Positions 33,131 through 45,700 of a DNA stretch of 58,547 bases are shown here, piece after piece. The notes under the pieces were generated by a model. That model searched no databases. It worked only from the letters and a program-made list of their open reading frames with translations, and was not told the DNA's origin. How positions within the stretch are numbered: position 1 is the first letter of the stretch; every line of letters begins with the position of its first letter. The DNA comes from Spirogloea muscicola (taxonomy: Eukaryota; Streptophyta; Zygnematophyceae; Spirogloeales; Spirogloeaceae). The position numbers and the translations under genes were made by a program. The stretch spans positions 255,863 through 314,409 of the forward strand of contig WELB01000110.1 of NCBI GenBank assembly GCA_009602725.1, read 5' to 3'.

Positions 33131-35214
33131 TTATGACAACTTTATTAACGCCACGGACACATTATCTTGCCCCTTGCGGTCCTGCAAAAGCCGCGAGAAT
33201 TCTGCAAAAGGCTGAGCTCGCCACAGTGATGAAGCTCAGGCGCCATGTTTGTCAACTACTTGTATGCAGATCCGCTTGAAAACGGCGAGCAGCACGACCT
33301 GCTGAAGTACCAAGCAGTGGAAGGCCAAGATCTGACGAATTTGAATTTGTCAGGTGCTCACCACAAGGCTGTACTGCACAAGTGCTTGGCACACATGCTG
33401 CAGCATAGCGCAACCACGCCATGCAATCAGTAAGTCCACAGAAGCTTCTTGCTCCTCTATCTTTCGTGCGTGACTGTTGAGCTCCACCCAGCAAGAACAG
33501 CGAGGACTTAAGTGCGGCCACTTTCAAAGTGGCAGACACACGCAGGGACTCTGCTTTTCATACCTCCAGGTCGCCGTGCTCAGCCAGCTTCTCCTTGGCA
33601 AAGCGCACCGCCTCCGAGCTGCAAGCGTGCCCGGAAACCGAGCTTTCATTTCGTCAAGCAACTCGGTTGAGCTGGCATGAGATGGTCGTGGGGCGCACTC
33701 GGCGGTGGATGCGGTGCACAGCTTGGCAGTGCCTCATCCAGATTGCTGGAGGAGAAGGCTACGAGGGAGAGCTGCGGTGCTCGCTTCTTACCTAGACATG
33801 GAGTCCCAGAGGCCGTCGGATGCGACGATAACAAGCTCAGCATTGGGTGGCAGGTGTGCGGCATGCACGGAGGGCTGTACCACCACCCAGTCCTCGTCTA
33901 GCCTCAGCCTACACCGTGCAGCCAGCCAGGGCGTCACAGTGAGTGTTCAGGGGGCCAGGCGGCGATGTCCAAACAGAGCCAGTGGCTCACCGGCCTCATG
34001 AAGCCAGGCATGAGTAGTGACTTGACGAGAGGCATACTTGGAGATGAAGCGGGACGTCCACCGGCCCTTGGTGATTCCTGCCTTCATGGCCCTGCATGCA
34101 GAGGGGAGGGGGCAAGCGCCGCCAGGCCACGGCTCTGCCTCAGCAGGATGGCCTCCACCGAAGGGCCAGCTATGAGTCATGGTCAAAGAAGACGATGACA
34201 ACGACGACACCCCAACAACGACGGAACAGCCACGGCGACAGCTACTTTGTTGCCATCTCAAGACAAGAGGATGTCGACAGCGACGGCGGCGGCTACGGTG
34301 ACGGCGACTGACAGGTATCCTCTAAGAGGGGGCAGTGTAGCAGGCACGCCCTGACAGCATGGGCCGAGACAATGTAACCCTGACCATGCTGCTGTGGGGC
34401 GGCGCCCAGGCGGCAGGCCGTGGCAACCACCTCGAGTCAAGGTGATGCAAGGCTGCTCAAGTGCCAGACGAAGGAGAGGAGGGAGGAGGCTGGGAGGCAG
34501 GAAGAGAGGAGGCTGTGGCTGTGGCGGTGCAGGGCGAAGCTGTCTCACTGGCTGCGGCGATGGTGAGCCTTGTACTCGACGTCGCCAAAGGCGCGCGACA
34601 CGGCCAGCGAGCCGCACACGCGCCCGCCGCTGACCCACCCGCCGGCGTCCTTGATGCGGGCTGCCTCGGCCACGCCGGCGTCGCTGCCGCCCGCCGGCCT
34701 GTGGTCATCCACGAGCTCGTGCACATCGTCGCCCGCCGCGAGGACCTGTGGCGTGCACATCACTTCTCGTCAGCGTTGCCGCCATCTACTCGGGCAGACA
34801 ACAATGAAGGGCTGTGGCTGGGTGTGAAGCGGAGATAGAGGGAGAGGACAATGTGGCGCCTCACAATGCGGGAGTCGCCACAGGAAGCAACGAAGATGCG
34901 ATCGCGACGGACGAATGCCACGGCGGCGGTCGAGCCCGACTGCCATGCACTGCCTTCCTGGCCGTCCAGCCTGTCGCGGCCACGGCCAAGGAGGTCGGGC
35001 TGCATGAGTGGCCCCGATAGGCCTGGGGGGGGGGCCGGGGCCTTCAGCGGCCAGCACGGAGTATCATTGCCAAAGTTCGACGCACCACTCGAGAAGCTTG
35101 GCATCGGCAGCGTTGAAGGCGCGGCGCAAGGCCTCGCCCGCCAGCGCGGGGTCATCGGCCTCCAGCAGTCGGCCGGCGTCCAGCGAAGCCAGGCACTCCT
35201 CGTAAAGGCCGTCC
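33131..35214 (-). CDS. TAP38/PPH1-like thylakoid protein phosphatase 2C, 5'-incomplete
   Basis: PP2C-family Ser/Thr phosphatase; the TAP38/PPH1 branch dephosphorylates LHCII and drives the state 2 to state 1 transition at the thylakoid. Minus-strand exons in gene order: 35214-35086, 34970-34865, 34745-34549, 34091-34038, 33908-33792, 33618-33564, 33211-33131. All phases agree over 246 residues. Motifs: LYEECLASLDAGRLLEADD; SGSTAAVAF; SCGDSRI-VLAAG; DDHRPAGGSDAGVAEAARIK; GGRVCGSLAVSRAFGD; KGRWTSRFISK; ELVIVASDGLWDSM; GQDNVSVALIKLS-stop. The HRPAGGSDA and VSRAFGD spacing fits TAP38 better than other plant PP2Cs. The N-terminal exons, including the metal-binding DGHGG motif and any transit peptide, are not visible; they probably lie in the gap at 35619-36404 or the G/A-rich tract before it. 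Confidence 0.88.
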
Positions 35215-35379
35215 CTGCAGGACTGGAGCAGCTTCAGAGGAGGTACGTGGGCTGGGCGAGCCTCGAGGCAGTCGCCCACGTACAGCTGCCTCGGCGTGGC
35301 AGTGCTGGACGACCAGGCCTCTTTGCCTTGTACGAGCACATCACAATCTGGGGCTGCAGTAGATCTGGGGAGTAAAGAG

Positions 35380-35618
35380 TTGGAGAGGGATCTGGCCAAT
35401 GTGGGAAGGGGAAAGAGGGAGGAGAAGAGCAAGGGGCGGGGAAGGCAGGAGAGGGGGCAGAGATGGAGAAGAGGAGGGAGAGTGGGCGGCAAGGTTGCCG
35501 GCTGGAGGGGGAGGAGGGGGAGAGAGGGAGAGAGAGGGAGAGAGGGAGAGGCGGAGAGAGGGAGAGAGGGAGAGGGGGAGAGAGGGGGAGAGAGGGAGAG
35601 GGCGAGAGGGGGGGGGGG
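35380..35618 (+). repeat. GA-rich low-complexity tract next to gap
   Basis: Purine-rich (GGGAGA)n-like sequence ending in a run of G directly at the gap edge. This type of sequence probably caused the assembly break. Confidence 0.85.
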
Positions 35619-36404
35619 NNNNNNNNNNNNNNNNNNNNNNNNNNNNNNNNNNNNNNNNNNNNNNNNNNNNNNNNNNNNNNNNNNNNNNNNNNNNNNNNNN
35701 NNNNNNNNNNNNNNNNNNNNNNNNNNNNNNNNNNNNNNNNNNNNNNNNNNNNNNNNNNNNNNNNNNNNNNNNNNNNNNNNNNNNNNNNNNNNNNNNNNNN
35801 NNNNNNNNNNNNNNNNNNNNNNNNNNNNNNNNNNNNNNNNNNNNNNNNNNNNNNNNNNNNNNNNNNNNNNNNNNNNNNNNNNNNNNNNNNNNNNNNNNNN
35901 NNNNNNNNNNNNNNNNNNNNNNNNNNNNNNNNNNNNNNNNNNNNNNNNNNNNNNNNNNNNNNNNNNNNNNNNNNNNNNNNNNNNNNNNNNNNNNNNNNNN
36001 NNNNNNNNNNNNNNNNNNNNNNNNNNNNNNNNNNNNNNNNNNNNNNNNNNNNNNNNNNNNNNNNNNNNNNNNNNNNNNNNNNNNNNNNNNNNNNNNNNNN
36101 NNNNNNNNNNNNNNNNNNNNNNNNNNNNNNNNNNNNNNNNNNNNNNNNNNNNNNNNNNNNNNNNNNNNNNNNNNNNNNNNNNNNNNNNNNNNNNNNNNNN
36201 NNNNNNNNNNNNNNNNNNNNNNNNNNNNNNNNNNNNNNNNNNNNNNNNNNNNNNNNNNNNNNNNNNNNNNNNNNNNNNNNNNNNNNNNNNNNNNNNNNNN
36301 NNNNNNNNNNNNNNNNNNNNNNNNNNNNNNNNNNNNNNNNNNNNNNNNNNNNNNNNNNNNNNNNNNNNNNNNNNNNNNNNNNNNNNNNNNNNNNNNNNNN
36401 NNNN
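35619..36404. other. Assembly gap (786 N)
   Basis: Run of N. It separates the PP2C gene (minus) from Ku70 (plus) and probably hides the 5' end and promoter of the former, and possibly the shared divergent promoter. Confidence 1.
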
Positions 36405-36488
36405 TAGGCAGGGTCTCCGGATCCGTCGGCCAAGTCTGGCGGCGGCGGCGGCGGCGGCGACTTGGCGGCGGCGGCTGCGGCGGCGGCC

Positions 36489-39400
36489 ATGGGAAGCCGT
36501 GGCGACCCGGCCGGCGACGATATGTTCCAGGACGACGTTGAAGGGGAGGAGGACGACGCCGAGGTGCGGCGCCCAGTCCAGGAGTTAAGGTCTAGGGTTT
36601 TGGGGTCCTAGGGTTCGACTCCCAGGGACTGCGCCGCTTCCGGGCCAGGCCTCCACCTCGCGCTTCCCGCTTGCCGCGGCGCCTTGCCTGCTCTGCACTT
36701 GTGGCCGCTGCCGCATGCGAAGCTCCTTTCAGTTACGATTTCAGATGGTGTTCATGGTGACATGGTGAGGGCAGGACCGCTACGCCGCCGGCAAGGAGCT
36801 GGTCGTATACCTCGTCGACGCCGCCGCCGACATGCTCCTGCCGCTCTCGCCGCAGGTCGGTGTCTCGCGGCCACACGCTCCGCTCCTCGCTACAGAATTT
36901 AGGGGTTTGGGGATTTAATTTGGGGTTAGGGTTGAGGGTTAGGGTTGAGGGTGGATTAGGCATTAGGGGTCAGGGTTTCGGATTTAGGATGCCGATTGCA
37001 GAGCTTCATGGGCGCGGGGCCGGTCGTCACGGCAGTGGCGCTGGTGGTGGCCTGGCAGGACGACGACGAGCGGACCTTCCTGGACGCGGTTCTGGCCGCC
37101 ATCGGCGAGGACCTCAAAGCGCGCATCATCTCCCGAGACACCGACCTCGTCTCGCTCTGCTTCTTCAACGCGGTGAGTTGGGTTTGGCAGCCATCTGAGG
37201 CGCATCAGTGTCGATACGACCGCAGCGATGCCTGCTCCTATATGACGGGCTCTGGGCCGTGCTGAAGTTTTTGCTAGCTCTGCGCCTGCACCGGATATCC
37301 ATCTGCGCAGCGGGAGAAGAAGAATCTGCAGGAGGGTGAGGGCGTGTTTGTGCTGCAGGAGCTGGAGCTGCCATCTGCACAGCTCATCCGCGACATTGCC
37401 ACGCTGCCAGGCAAGTGCTGGCTGCGCTAGCTGGCCCAGCTTCCTCAGCGAGCCGCCAACGCGTCGATCCTCTCCCCTTCACTTCTGCCGTGGCAGCCTC
37501 TTAGCCTCATGCCAGGTGATGAGCCAAGTGCCAGTTCTTTGAGCTCGAGTCAACTGGAGCCCCCATGCAGGCCGCTTTGAGAAGGTGGTCGGCAGCGGGC
37601 CCGGCGTGACAGCTGCGTCGCGCGACAACCCTCTCTACACCGCACTCTGGGTGACGCAGGCGCTCTATCGCGCTGGGTGCGGACAGCCTACCCCTACGAG
37701 CACCCCACCAATGAATCGTTCCCCCCCTGTCTTCCCTCCTCCCTCTAGTTCACTGTCTGCGCCACTCCCTCTCTTGTGCTTGTGTTGGCATGCCTCGTGA
37801 GTTCATCTCTCCAATGGATGCACGTCTTCTGTGGGTACACAACCACGCATCTCCAGGTCCATATCCAGTGAGGGTGGCGCTTCGTCTTATGGTTGAGTGA
37901 ACGGGCTCCTGAGTGCAGCAAATTTGGATGGGACACCTTATGAATGGACCCAACACAAACTAGATGAGAGAAGCTTGGGTGCCCACAGCTGTAGCTTCTT
38001 ATTGCATACAAGCTTGCCAGCAGGCATCCCTGAGTTGCTGCTTCAATCAAGCTGCTCCTGCAGGCCATCGAAGCACGTGACCAAGCGCATCATGCTCTTC
38101 ACCAACAACGATGATCCCTTTGGGGAGCTTGACGAAGCTGTCAAGCGCGACATGGTGCGGACTACAGTCCAGCGTGCCAAGGTACGCAGACTGCCTCAGA
38201 AGTGCTTGGATCGTCACAAATGCCAAATGCTTTCGTGCCAATTGGATTCAACAACTACTATAGGAGGGCTATATCGTTCAAGCTGCCGCGCCCGGCACAG
38301 TCCTTGCTCTTCAGGCTCCAGCCTACCCTGACGGCGATGGCATTGTCCTTGTGCGCGCACAGGATGCGCAAGACCTGGGCATCCAGCTGGAGTTGCTGCC
38401 TCTGAGCCGGCCTGGCGAGGAATTCAATGTCAACATCTTCTACGCGGTGGGGGCACGATCCCAAGGCTTGCATCCGAAATGGAAGACTTGTCATAAGAAG
38501 TACTCGCTGCACCCCAGCACTCTTTGGACAGGCTCGCTGCTCCCTGTTAGACTACAATCACGGTCTAGAATGGTCAGGAGTTTGGGAATACGCTTGCCAA
38601 CCATGAGCACAACCGCACCAGCCTCTGCTTGTTGCTGATGTATGTGGTTGCTTCTAATTCTGAGATGCCAGCAAGCGATCGAGGGGCTGGCTCAGGACGA
38701 CCCCTCCAGCTTCCTTGTGACAGCCAGCTCAAGGTGCGAGTAGTGCTTGGCCGGCCAGCCTGTCGATGTCCTATGACTGAGTACTTCATTTCTCGTAAGG
38801 CCAACTCCACATTTGACTAGGCTGTAAATCGTAAACCAGTTGTAAAGCCTGGAACCTGAGCATATTCATGATGTGAAAGATGCTAGTCAATTCATGGCAC
38901 TCCAGTCGCATGCGTAGCATCAGTCTGAGCATCACTGGGCAAGAGACAGCTTGACTTCCATGGATGCTCTCAGCTTGGGCATCTCTCTTTGTGGGCAGAT
39001 TCGAGGACCTGGTGAGCCAGCTGAAGAAGCGGGTTTTCAAGAAGCGCATGGTGCGGCGTTTGGCGCTTACCATCGCGCCAGGCACAGAGATCGCATTGAG
39101 ATCCTACGCCATGCTCCGGCCAGCTTCAGAGGGTGCGTTGTCTATGTAGCACCAGAGCCGCACTTGGAGCTTGTGATAGGGTGCGCAGTCCTGTTGCAAG
39201 CAAGGCAGCAAGAGGCCTTGCTAGTACAATTTGTTAGGATAAGTATGTTCACTCACTGGTGCGCACCCTGGTGCAGGAAGGTACACGTGGGTTGAGTCTC
39301 GGACGCACTCGGAGGTGAAGGTGAACATCTGCTATTGCTTGTTGATGAGCTCATGCTCTTGCCAGTCCCAGAACTTGGACTTCAAAGTCAAGATCCACAT

Positions 39401-42391
39401 GTTGCGACTCTACTTGAGAGCTGGCATTCTTTGAGAGGCTCCTCATCCTGACGGTTCACATTTTCTGATCGTCTCTGGCAGCCTGACACCAGCCTCATCT
39501 GTGCCGATACTGGGGCGATCCTTGTGGAGCCGATCAAGCGTGTGCAGCTATATGGCGGGTACCGCCTGCTGATCAGCCACCGGCCCCTGATTCTTGGCTC
39601 ACCATATCACGTCTAAGTTCTGGCATGAATACGTGAGATCTAGGTATGCTTTGCTTGGGATTGCCACATTGCTTCCTCCGATGGCTGCTTTTACTATGAC
39701 AGCGTTCAGGTCTTGTTCACGCCTGCTGAGCTTGCCGAGATCAAGAAGGTCATCAAAGACGACCTGCAGCTTCTGGGGTTCAAGTCTTTGGAGCTCCTCA
39801 AGGACCATCACAATATGCGGCCTCCGACCTTCCTTTATCCTGACGATCTTGTGAGCATAATCTGCAGCTGATCTCCTTGCCCGAACACAGGTGCTGCTGT
39901 CTACCCTGAAAATGCAGAACAAACAGTGGAGAGGGCTGCCTGCTGTTGATTGCAGAAGCTTCTGCTTCCCAAGCAGCATTGACCACTTTGAATTGCTGCG
40001 TCTGCTGCAGGCTATAAGTGGAAGCGTCTGCGCATTTGCGGCGCTCCACCAGGCAATGCTGGACACACAGCGGTGAGTGGAGGAGTCATCCTCACTGCGC
40101 AAGTATCTGATTGAATGGGAGTCACCTAAGGTTGCTAAGTATCCTAAGCACTTCGGGTAAGATAGTTGGTATAGGCTATCTAAGAGACATGTCCTTAGCT
40201 TTGCAAGCACGTGCACTTTGCCATAATGTGGATGAGGCCTCATGTGTGGAGAAGTTGACAAGAACGCGCATGCAACCTGGTCAAGCTGAAAGATTGACTA
40301 CGCTGTTGCAATGCATTCAGTGTGACTCTGATGCCCAATATTCTGCAGGATGCTCGCAGGTTTGCAGTCTGCTGCTACGGCAAGTCTACCATGCCGCAAC
40401 TAGTCGCGCTCGTGGCTCAAGTAAGTCTGCAACTCCGCACTTGGTAGACGTTTCCTCACCTTGGCTACGTACTTCATCACACCCTCTTCGGCCGAGCAGA
40501 TTGCATGCTCCCTGAGCCTATGCACTTGCTTCTTCTTACATGATGCATACTCGTGAAAAGGACTTTGTGTGCTGACACGAGCCACAGTGGTTTTGTGCCG
40601 CTGCCTGAGAGCTGCCCAGGAAGAGAAGCTTGAGGAAGGAGGGGCCATTCAGGTGCAGCCGCCTGGCATGCAGATGATCTACCTCCCATATGCTGATGAT
40701 ATTCGGATGGCGGAGCAGGTCTTGGCCGCTTCCCGAGCCTATCTCTTCTTGTGAAGTTGCATGTCACATATATGTGCAGCTTGGTCGTCTTCCTCGTGTG
40801 TACCTTGCAAGCTGCCTGCATCTGTCATATGTACTAGCTAAATTGGACTTGTTACTTGACGTATTTTGCACCGACAACTTGATGTGCAAAGCGTGCGCTA
40901 TACAATCATGCTCTTAAATGATTCTCACAACAATAGCAAAGCAAAGGCCATGGGCAATGACTTTGCCAGCAGCAGCAAGTTAATCAGTTTCTATTTTGAT
41001 TCTGTGTATCCTGAACCATGGTGGGTTAGAGACTGACGAGAAGTCGCAACAAGGCTGCCGTAGGGGACCTGCAACAAGACATGCCCCCTGACTAGCCTAA
41101 CTCCCATTGGTCTGCGTCCCATTTTGCAGTATCACGTATCACAAGAAGCACCAGTCGCTCGGGCGAGCAAAGAGCAGGTGGACAAGGCTCTGGCCATGAT
41201 TCGACGATTCGAGCTCAAGGACTTCTCACCTGACCAGATCTCCAATCCCTGTAAGCTGTCAAGATATTGATCTATGATATTGCAAAGTATCACTGATGAT
41301 TATTATATTTGCTCATGGATGAACTGCCAGGGCTGTGAGTCAGCTGAAGGAAATCTGGCGAGCATGCTGGTGATTGGCTGCTCCCACTTCGCAGTGTTGA
41401 CCTCCGCTGAGACTGCTATGGTGGGTCTTTTGGCAGCCTTGCAGCACCACTTTGCCATCATTGAGGCGCTCGCGCTTGACGAGGACGAAGCGCGGGAGGT
41501 TAAGGATGAGACATTGCCCGATGAGAAGAGTCTTGAGAGGTTGCTGTAGCAGCACCCCCTCTGTCATTGCTACTTGGCACAGTACATGCTTCCCGTTTAT
41601 TGATATGAGACGACATACCTTCGTTGCTACTGTATATCTCTCCTTGGGATGCCTCTCCCAGTGGCCATTCGTCTGATGCATCATGAGCACCCTGTGAGTG
41701 GCCACTGACACATACGTTGTTGATGAGGAGTTCACCTCATTGCCTGGACTGGAGCAGGCCGGCTGTCAGAGCAGCAGTACAGGCCTTCAAGGACGCTGCG
41801 TATGGTGAGAACCACGACGCTGAGGAGGCCGAGAAGGAGTATGCCAAGGGTGCCAGCACACGCAAGAGGCAAGCAACTGCAGAAGCTGCTGTGGAGGCCG
41901 CGCGGGACTTTGACTGGACGGAGCTCGCAGAGCAAGGGAAGGTGAGGCATCTTGGTAGAGAGCAGATCGACCATGTCATACCTGCTGTTATGCCTGTTCC
42001 CTCAGACTAAGTATCAGTAACAGTACTAGTAATAGTATCAGTACTAGTAATAGAAGTAGCAATAGTGGGCGTCATGGCCTCCTCTGTGCAGCCGTATGCT
42101 TGCGGCCTGAGGAACACCATGCCTCCTGACAGTGGCTCCTGTGACATCGCCTATGTAGTGTCGAGGCTTTTCCAATTCAAGTGTACGACTCAATCGCATG
42201 CCTGCAGTGTGGCTTGACCATCCTCCGTGTCACCTGTTTGCGATTCCTAATATCAGCCGAGTGCGTGCAAATTGCAGCTTCAGGAGCTGACGGCGGAGCA
42301 ACTGAAGATCTTCTGCAGAGCGAACCATCTCCCACTCACGGGAGCCAAGGCCGTGCTGATTGACCGCATCTTGCAGAAGCTAGGACTGTAA
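36489..42391 (+). CDS. KU70: Ku70 (XRCC6) DNA end-binding subunit
   Basis: Partner of Ku80 in the ring-shaped Ku dimer, which binds DNA double-strand ends in non-homologous end joining and protects telomeres. Nineteen exons join in phase: 36489-36563, 36775-36855, 37002-37172, 37311-37410 (GC donor), 37571-37676, 38064-38181, 38363-38446, 38672-38733, 38999-39132, 39277-39320, 39482-39558, 39703-39850, 40011-40072, 40360-40420, 40620-40718, 41130-41250, 41437-41539, 41758-41941, 42278-42391. They encode 647 aa, close to plant Ku70. The vWA-like domain has VVYLVDAAADM, DNPLYTALWVTQALYRAG and RIMLFTNNDDPFG. The beta-barrel core has LKKRVFKKRMVRRLALTIAP, DTGAILVEPIKR, LLGFKSLELLKDHHNMRPPT and PPGMQMIYLPYADDIR. 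The C-terminal arm has DEDEAREVKDETLPDE, and a SAP domain LQELTAEQLKIFCRANHLPL ends the protein. The frame is open upstream of 36489 into the gap, so an earlier start cannot be excluded. Confidence 0.95.
36590..36630 (+). repeat. Telomere-like TAGGG motifs in Ku70 intron 1
   Basis: TCTAGGGTTTTGGGG and CCTAGGGTTCGAC lie just after exon 1. They are short and degenerate, of the same type as the longer tract in the next intron. Confidence 0.6.
36898..36990 (+). repeat. TTAGGG/TTGAGGG-rich tract in Ku70 intron 2
   Basis: Degenerate array containing repeats such as GGGTTAGGGTTGAGGG and GGGGTTTGGGGATTT between exons 2 and 3. Similar in flavour to the INTS1 intron tract but without obvious flanking duplications. 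Confidence 0.8.
42003..42066 (+). repeat. AGTA-rich low-complexity tract in last Ku70 intron
   Basis: Imperfect repeats of AGTATCAGTA and CTAGTAATAG just inside the intron between the last two exons. Confidence 0.75.
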
Positions 42392-42777
42392 GCTGATGCA
42401 CTAAGGGGGGCTGAGTCTGGCCTTCTGCGTGGAAGTCTTATGTCCCATCAGTTTCTGCAGACCCAGAACAACTCATCTGCTCGCAGTCTTTGGACATCCC
42501 ATCTGATACAACTTTGGTCGCGGCAACTGCAAGATTTGTAGCGCATGGCCAGCAGCCTGAAGCAGAGTTACGTTCGAGACGGTAGAGCAATTCTGAAGAC
42601 TGCATGTGTCAATGAGGACTAGGAGCTGCCGCGAGTGAGCAAGTTTCCAGTGTGCACTGGTCGTCAGCAGCGACTAAGTAGCCAACACAGTAAGGGGGAA
42701 TGCCCTTGGATCAGCTAGAAAGAGTGGTAGTGTGCATAGGAATAGTGAGGACCTTAGGTGTACTTCTGCACTACTGA

Positions 42778-45700
42778 TCATCCACTACATGAGGAGATGA
42801 GGATTGCCCCCCATCTTTCAAGGTGTTGACATAATGACGTTCCCATGCTGGAGACTCGCCACGCTCGAAAGACTGGCTCCGACTGCCCTGGCGGAGGCAG
42901 GAAATGCTCACCTGCACGGTTGGACAAGGTCATGCAAGGCTGTGAGCAGATAGAAATGTCAATAGAGGAGCTGCGAGCACGACGATGAGCTTGCTGTAAC
43001 AAGCTGCAGAGCTCCTGCTGTGAAACGGAACAATGAGTAGATTGCTGGCCATGGAAAAGATCAAAGCAGTAGCAGGAACAGGTTCATCATGTTTTAGAGC
43101 CAGATACTCTTTGATTTGTCAGACTGGACTGACCAGTCCTTGAAACAAATCTGGTGCACCTAGTCGTTGCGTTCATTATGCACAGCAGTGCTCACAGTGC
43201 ATATGGAGAGAGCATCCCAGAGGGAAGTGCAACTTCCCAGGCTAACCGAAAGACTTGCAAGTAGGAAGTAGCTGAAAAGATAGATAGGCAACTTGCATAC
43301 CTGGACAGCATCATGCACACGTACAAAGTACCAGTCGCGTCCAATAAGATCAGGGATGCCAGCCTTCGCTAGAGTTCGCATGACTTTCTGACTAGGGTTG
43401 GACAATGCCAGCTGTTAAGAAGTGAGCACTATGTCAGGTTGTGCACGCATGTCAGGCATGAGCCATGTTGAAGGTCCACAGATCGCAGCTGGCTGCCCGC
43501 TAACGGCACATCTGACATAGCAGAGTTCCTCTTCCGAGCAATCCTCTGTTACCCGCTTTCTTGCTTCTTAGTATTCAAGAGTTGGTATATCACTAAAGCA
43601 CCTGGATGCCTCTTGCCGCATACTCTGAATGCAACTCCTTCAAACAGTGTATGGCTGTTGAATCGATGTACGTGACAGCTGAACAAGAAACAGTAGTCAA
43701 TGGGTGCACCAACTTTCATACTAGAAGCTCCCAAAGCCTGGCTAGCTAGTCTTCAGTAAGTGTGATTAGCACCACTTATAGTAGTCTCTGCAGATGACCA
43801 AGCATTTGCCTAGTCAGAGGAGAGGATCTATCAGCTCACGAGACATCTCAAGAGAGGCCTGGATCAGAGAGAGGATCTATAAACTCACGAGACATCTCAA
43901 TCACAACAAATTGCACATCAGCATCAATAGGCTGCTTCCTGCAAGTGTACTCCCTTAGCCTGCAGTACAAATGAGTGGTGTCACATCAAACGAGCTGACA
44001 GCTAATTCGAACTTGCGTGCTTCTTGTCAACCATGCCAACCTCCAGGCTATTCACACTGTGTGATACCAGAAACCACAGCAAGCATTGGTGTCCACCCGC
44101 AATCGAGTCATGCTTCTACTCTAATCAGCATAGCTCCTTCTTTTATGGGGCCCAAGAGTATACCTGTCCTTGATGTAATTTATATTTGCAAAATAAATAG
44201 GAGCATCAATCCTGAGTACAACAATCCCTGAATAAGTCATGGCATCTGGATATTGTGCAATGTTCCTGTAGACAGTAGTCCCAGGTAGTCGGCCCAATAC
44301 AGCTGAAACAAGACAGTCATATATAAGCTGAGCTCCTGTTCCACATAGAATTTTGCAAAACATTGAGCTCATTGCCACTGTTTTATTGCCCCTGATGTCT
44401 GACTAGCAAATTATCGCACAGCATTGTTATCCAGAGGAGGAGACAGTGCAGAATACTACTTACCCATGTGAGGATTAGCAGACTCATAAATGACAAAGAC
44501 AAGTGATAGACCCACAGCAACTAATACTCCAATCTCAATTCCAAGTAAGAGAGTCCCTGTGAATGCTGCTATCCAGAGTGCGAAGTCCCTCTTTGCCACA
44601 CGCCATAGGAAGAATGCTTCATCGTAATCAATCAATCCCATGATAGCTGAGATGACTATGGCGGCCAACACACACTGCATGGCTGCATGAATATATCAGT
44701 CACCTGGTGTTACTTAAGCAGCTGCTCGTTGTGATAACCAACAGAAACAGGCAAGCAGTGGGTACAAAGGCATGTCATAAGTGAAACTTGCCTGAGGTAC
44801 ACTAGTGAATAAAGGTGTAAGGAATAGTAAGGTAGCCCATATGACACAAGCCATCACAAGGCCTGCGAGGCCGGTCTTAGCTCCTGTGTCATTGTTCACA
44901 GCTGATCGCGAAAATGATCCTGCATTGATCAGACATCTGCCTAAGCCACTGCAATGCAAGAGGCCTTATGGCATCTTGACACACCGACTCCTTGGAGCGT
45001 GAGCAAAAGCATTGCTACCTTTAGGCTAGCGGAATGTGTGCATGACAGGGAAGCTGCATTTATAGCTCCCAAAACAGACCAGTAGTAGGATAGGCAGAGA
45101 ACATGGAGCCGAAGATGTTGGAGAGGCCCAATCCAATAAGCTCTTGGTTGCTATTTAGCTCGTATCCATTCTTAGCAGCCAGAGCCTTCGCAATCCCGAC
45201 TGACTCCTGCACAGAAGGAGGAATGCATCAAAACTAGCTGCACTGGGGCACACAGTTTGTGAAGGTCGCGTCATCAAGAAAAGATTTTCATTCTCTACCT
45301 TTGATTCTGATATAAGATGAAAAGGATGTGCTAAGCGAACACATTGCGCTCCCCATGGTACACTTATGGTGTCTCATAATCAGGACAAATAAGGAATGGT
45401 GGTCAGATTGATGTAGCTGTGCCACTCGAGCAACAGAGATACCCTTTGTCTAGCCTGGTGTGTATAAGTTGGGCTCACAATCACTTACCAGCACTGCAAC
45501 TCCTGTAATAACAGCTGCAGTTGGTATAAGCTTTTCCCAATTTTGCAAAGAATGTGGTATGGTCACCGGAGGCAGGCCACTGGGAATCTTGCCTACAACT
45601 TTTATACTAGAAGGGTGGAAAATTAAGACCACCAGTGTACCCAAGGCAACTGCCGTGCACGGGCCAGCAGCCCTGATCATCCTCAGGTTTGCATTCTTTT

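Noticed and set aside
34258-34638. Pro/Gln/Arg-rich minus-strand frame
   Set aside because: Overlaps the PP2C exon (34549-34745) in a different frame and intronic low-complexity sequence. The PP2C frame is the supported one.
35234-36490. Long open frames across the N run on both strands
   Set aside because: Open only because N cannot form stops.
36605-36630. GGTTCGACTCC, a perfect tRNA B-box-like string
   Set aside because: The flanking bases do not pair as a T-stem and no acceptor, D or anticodon arm can be drawn upstream. It lies in Ku70 intron 1 among TAGGG motifs.
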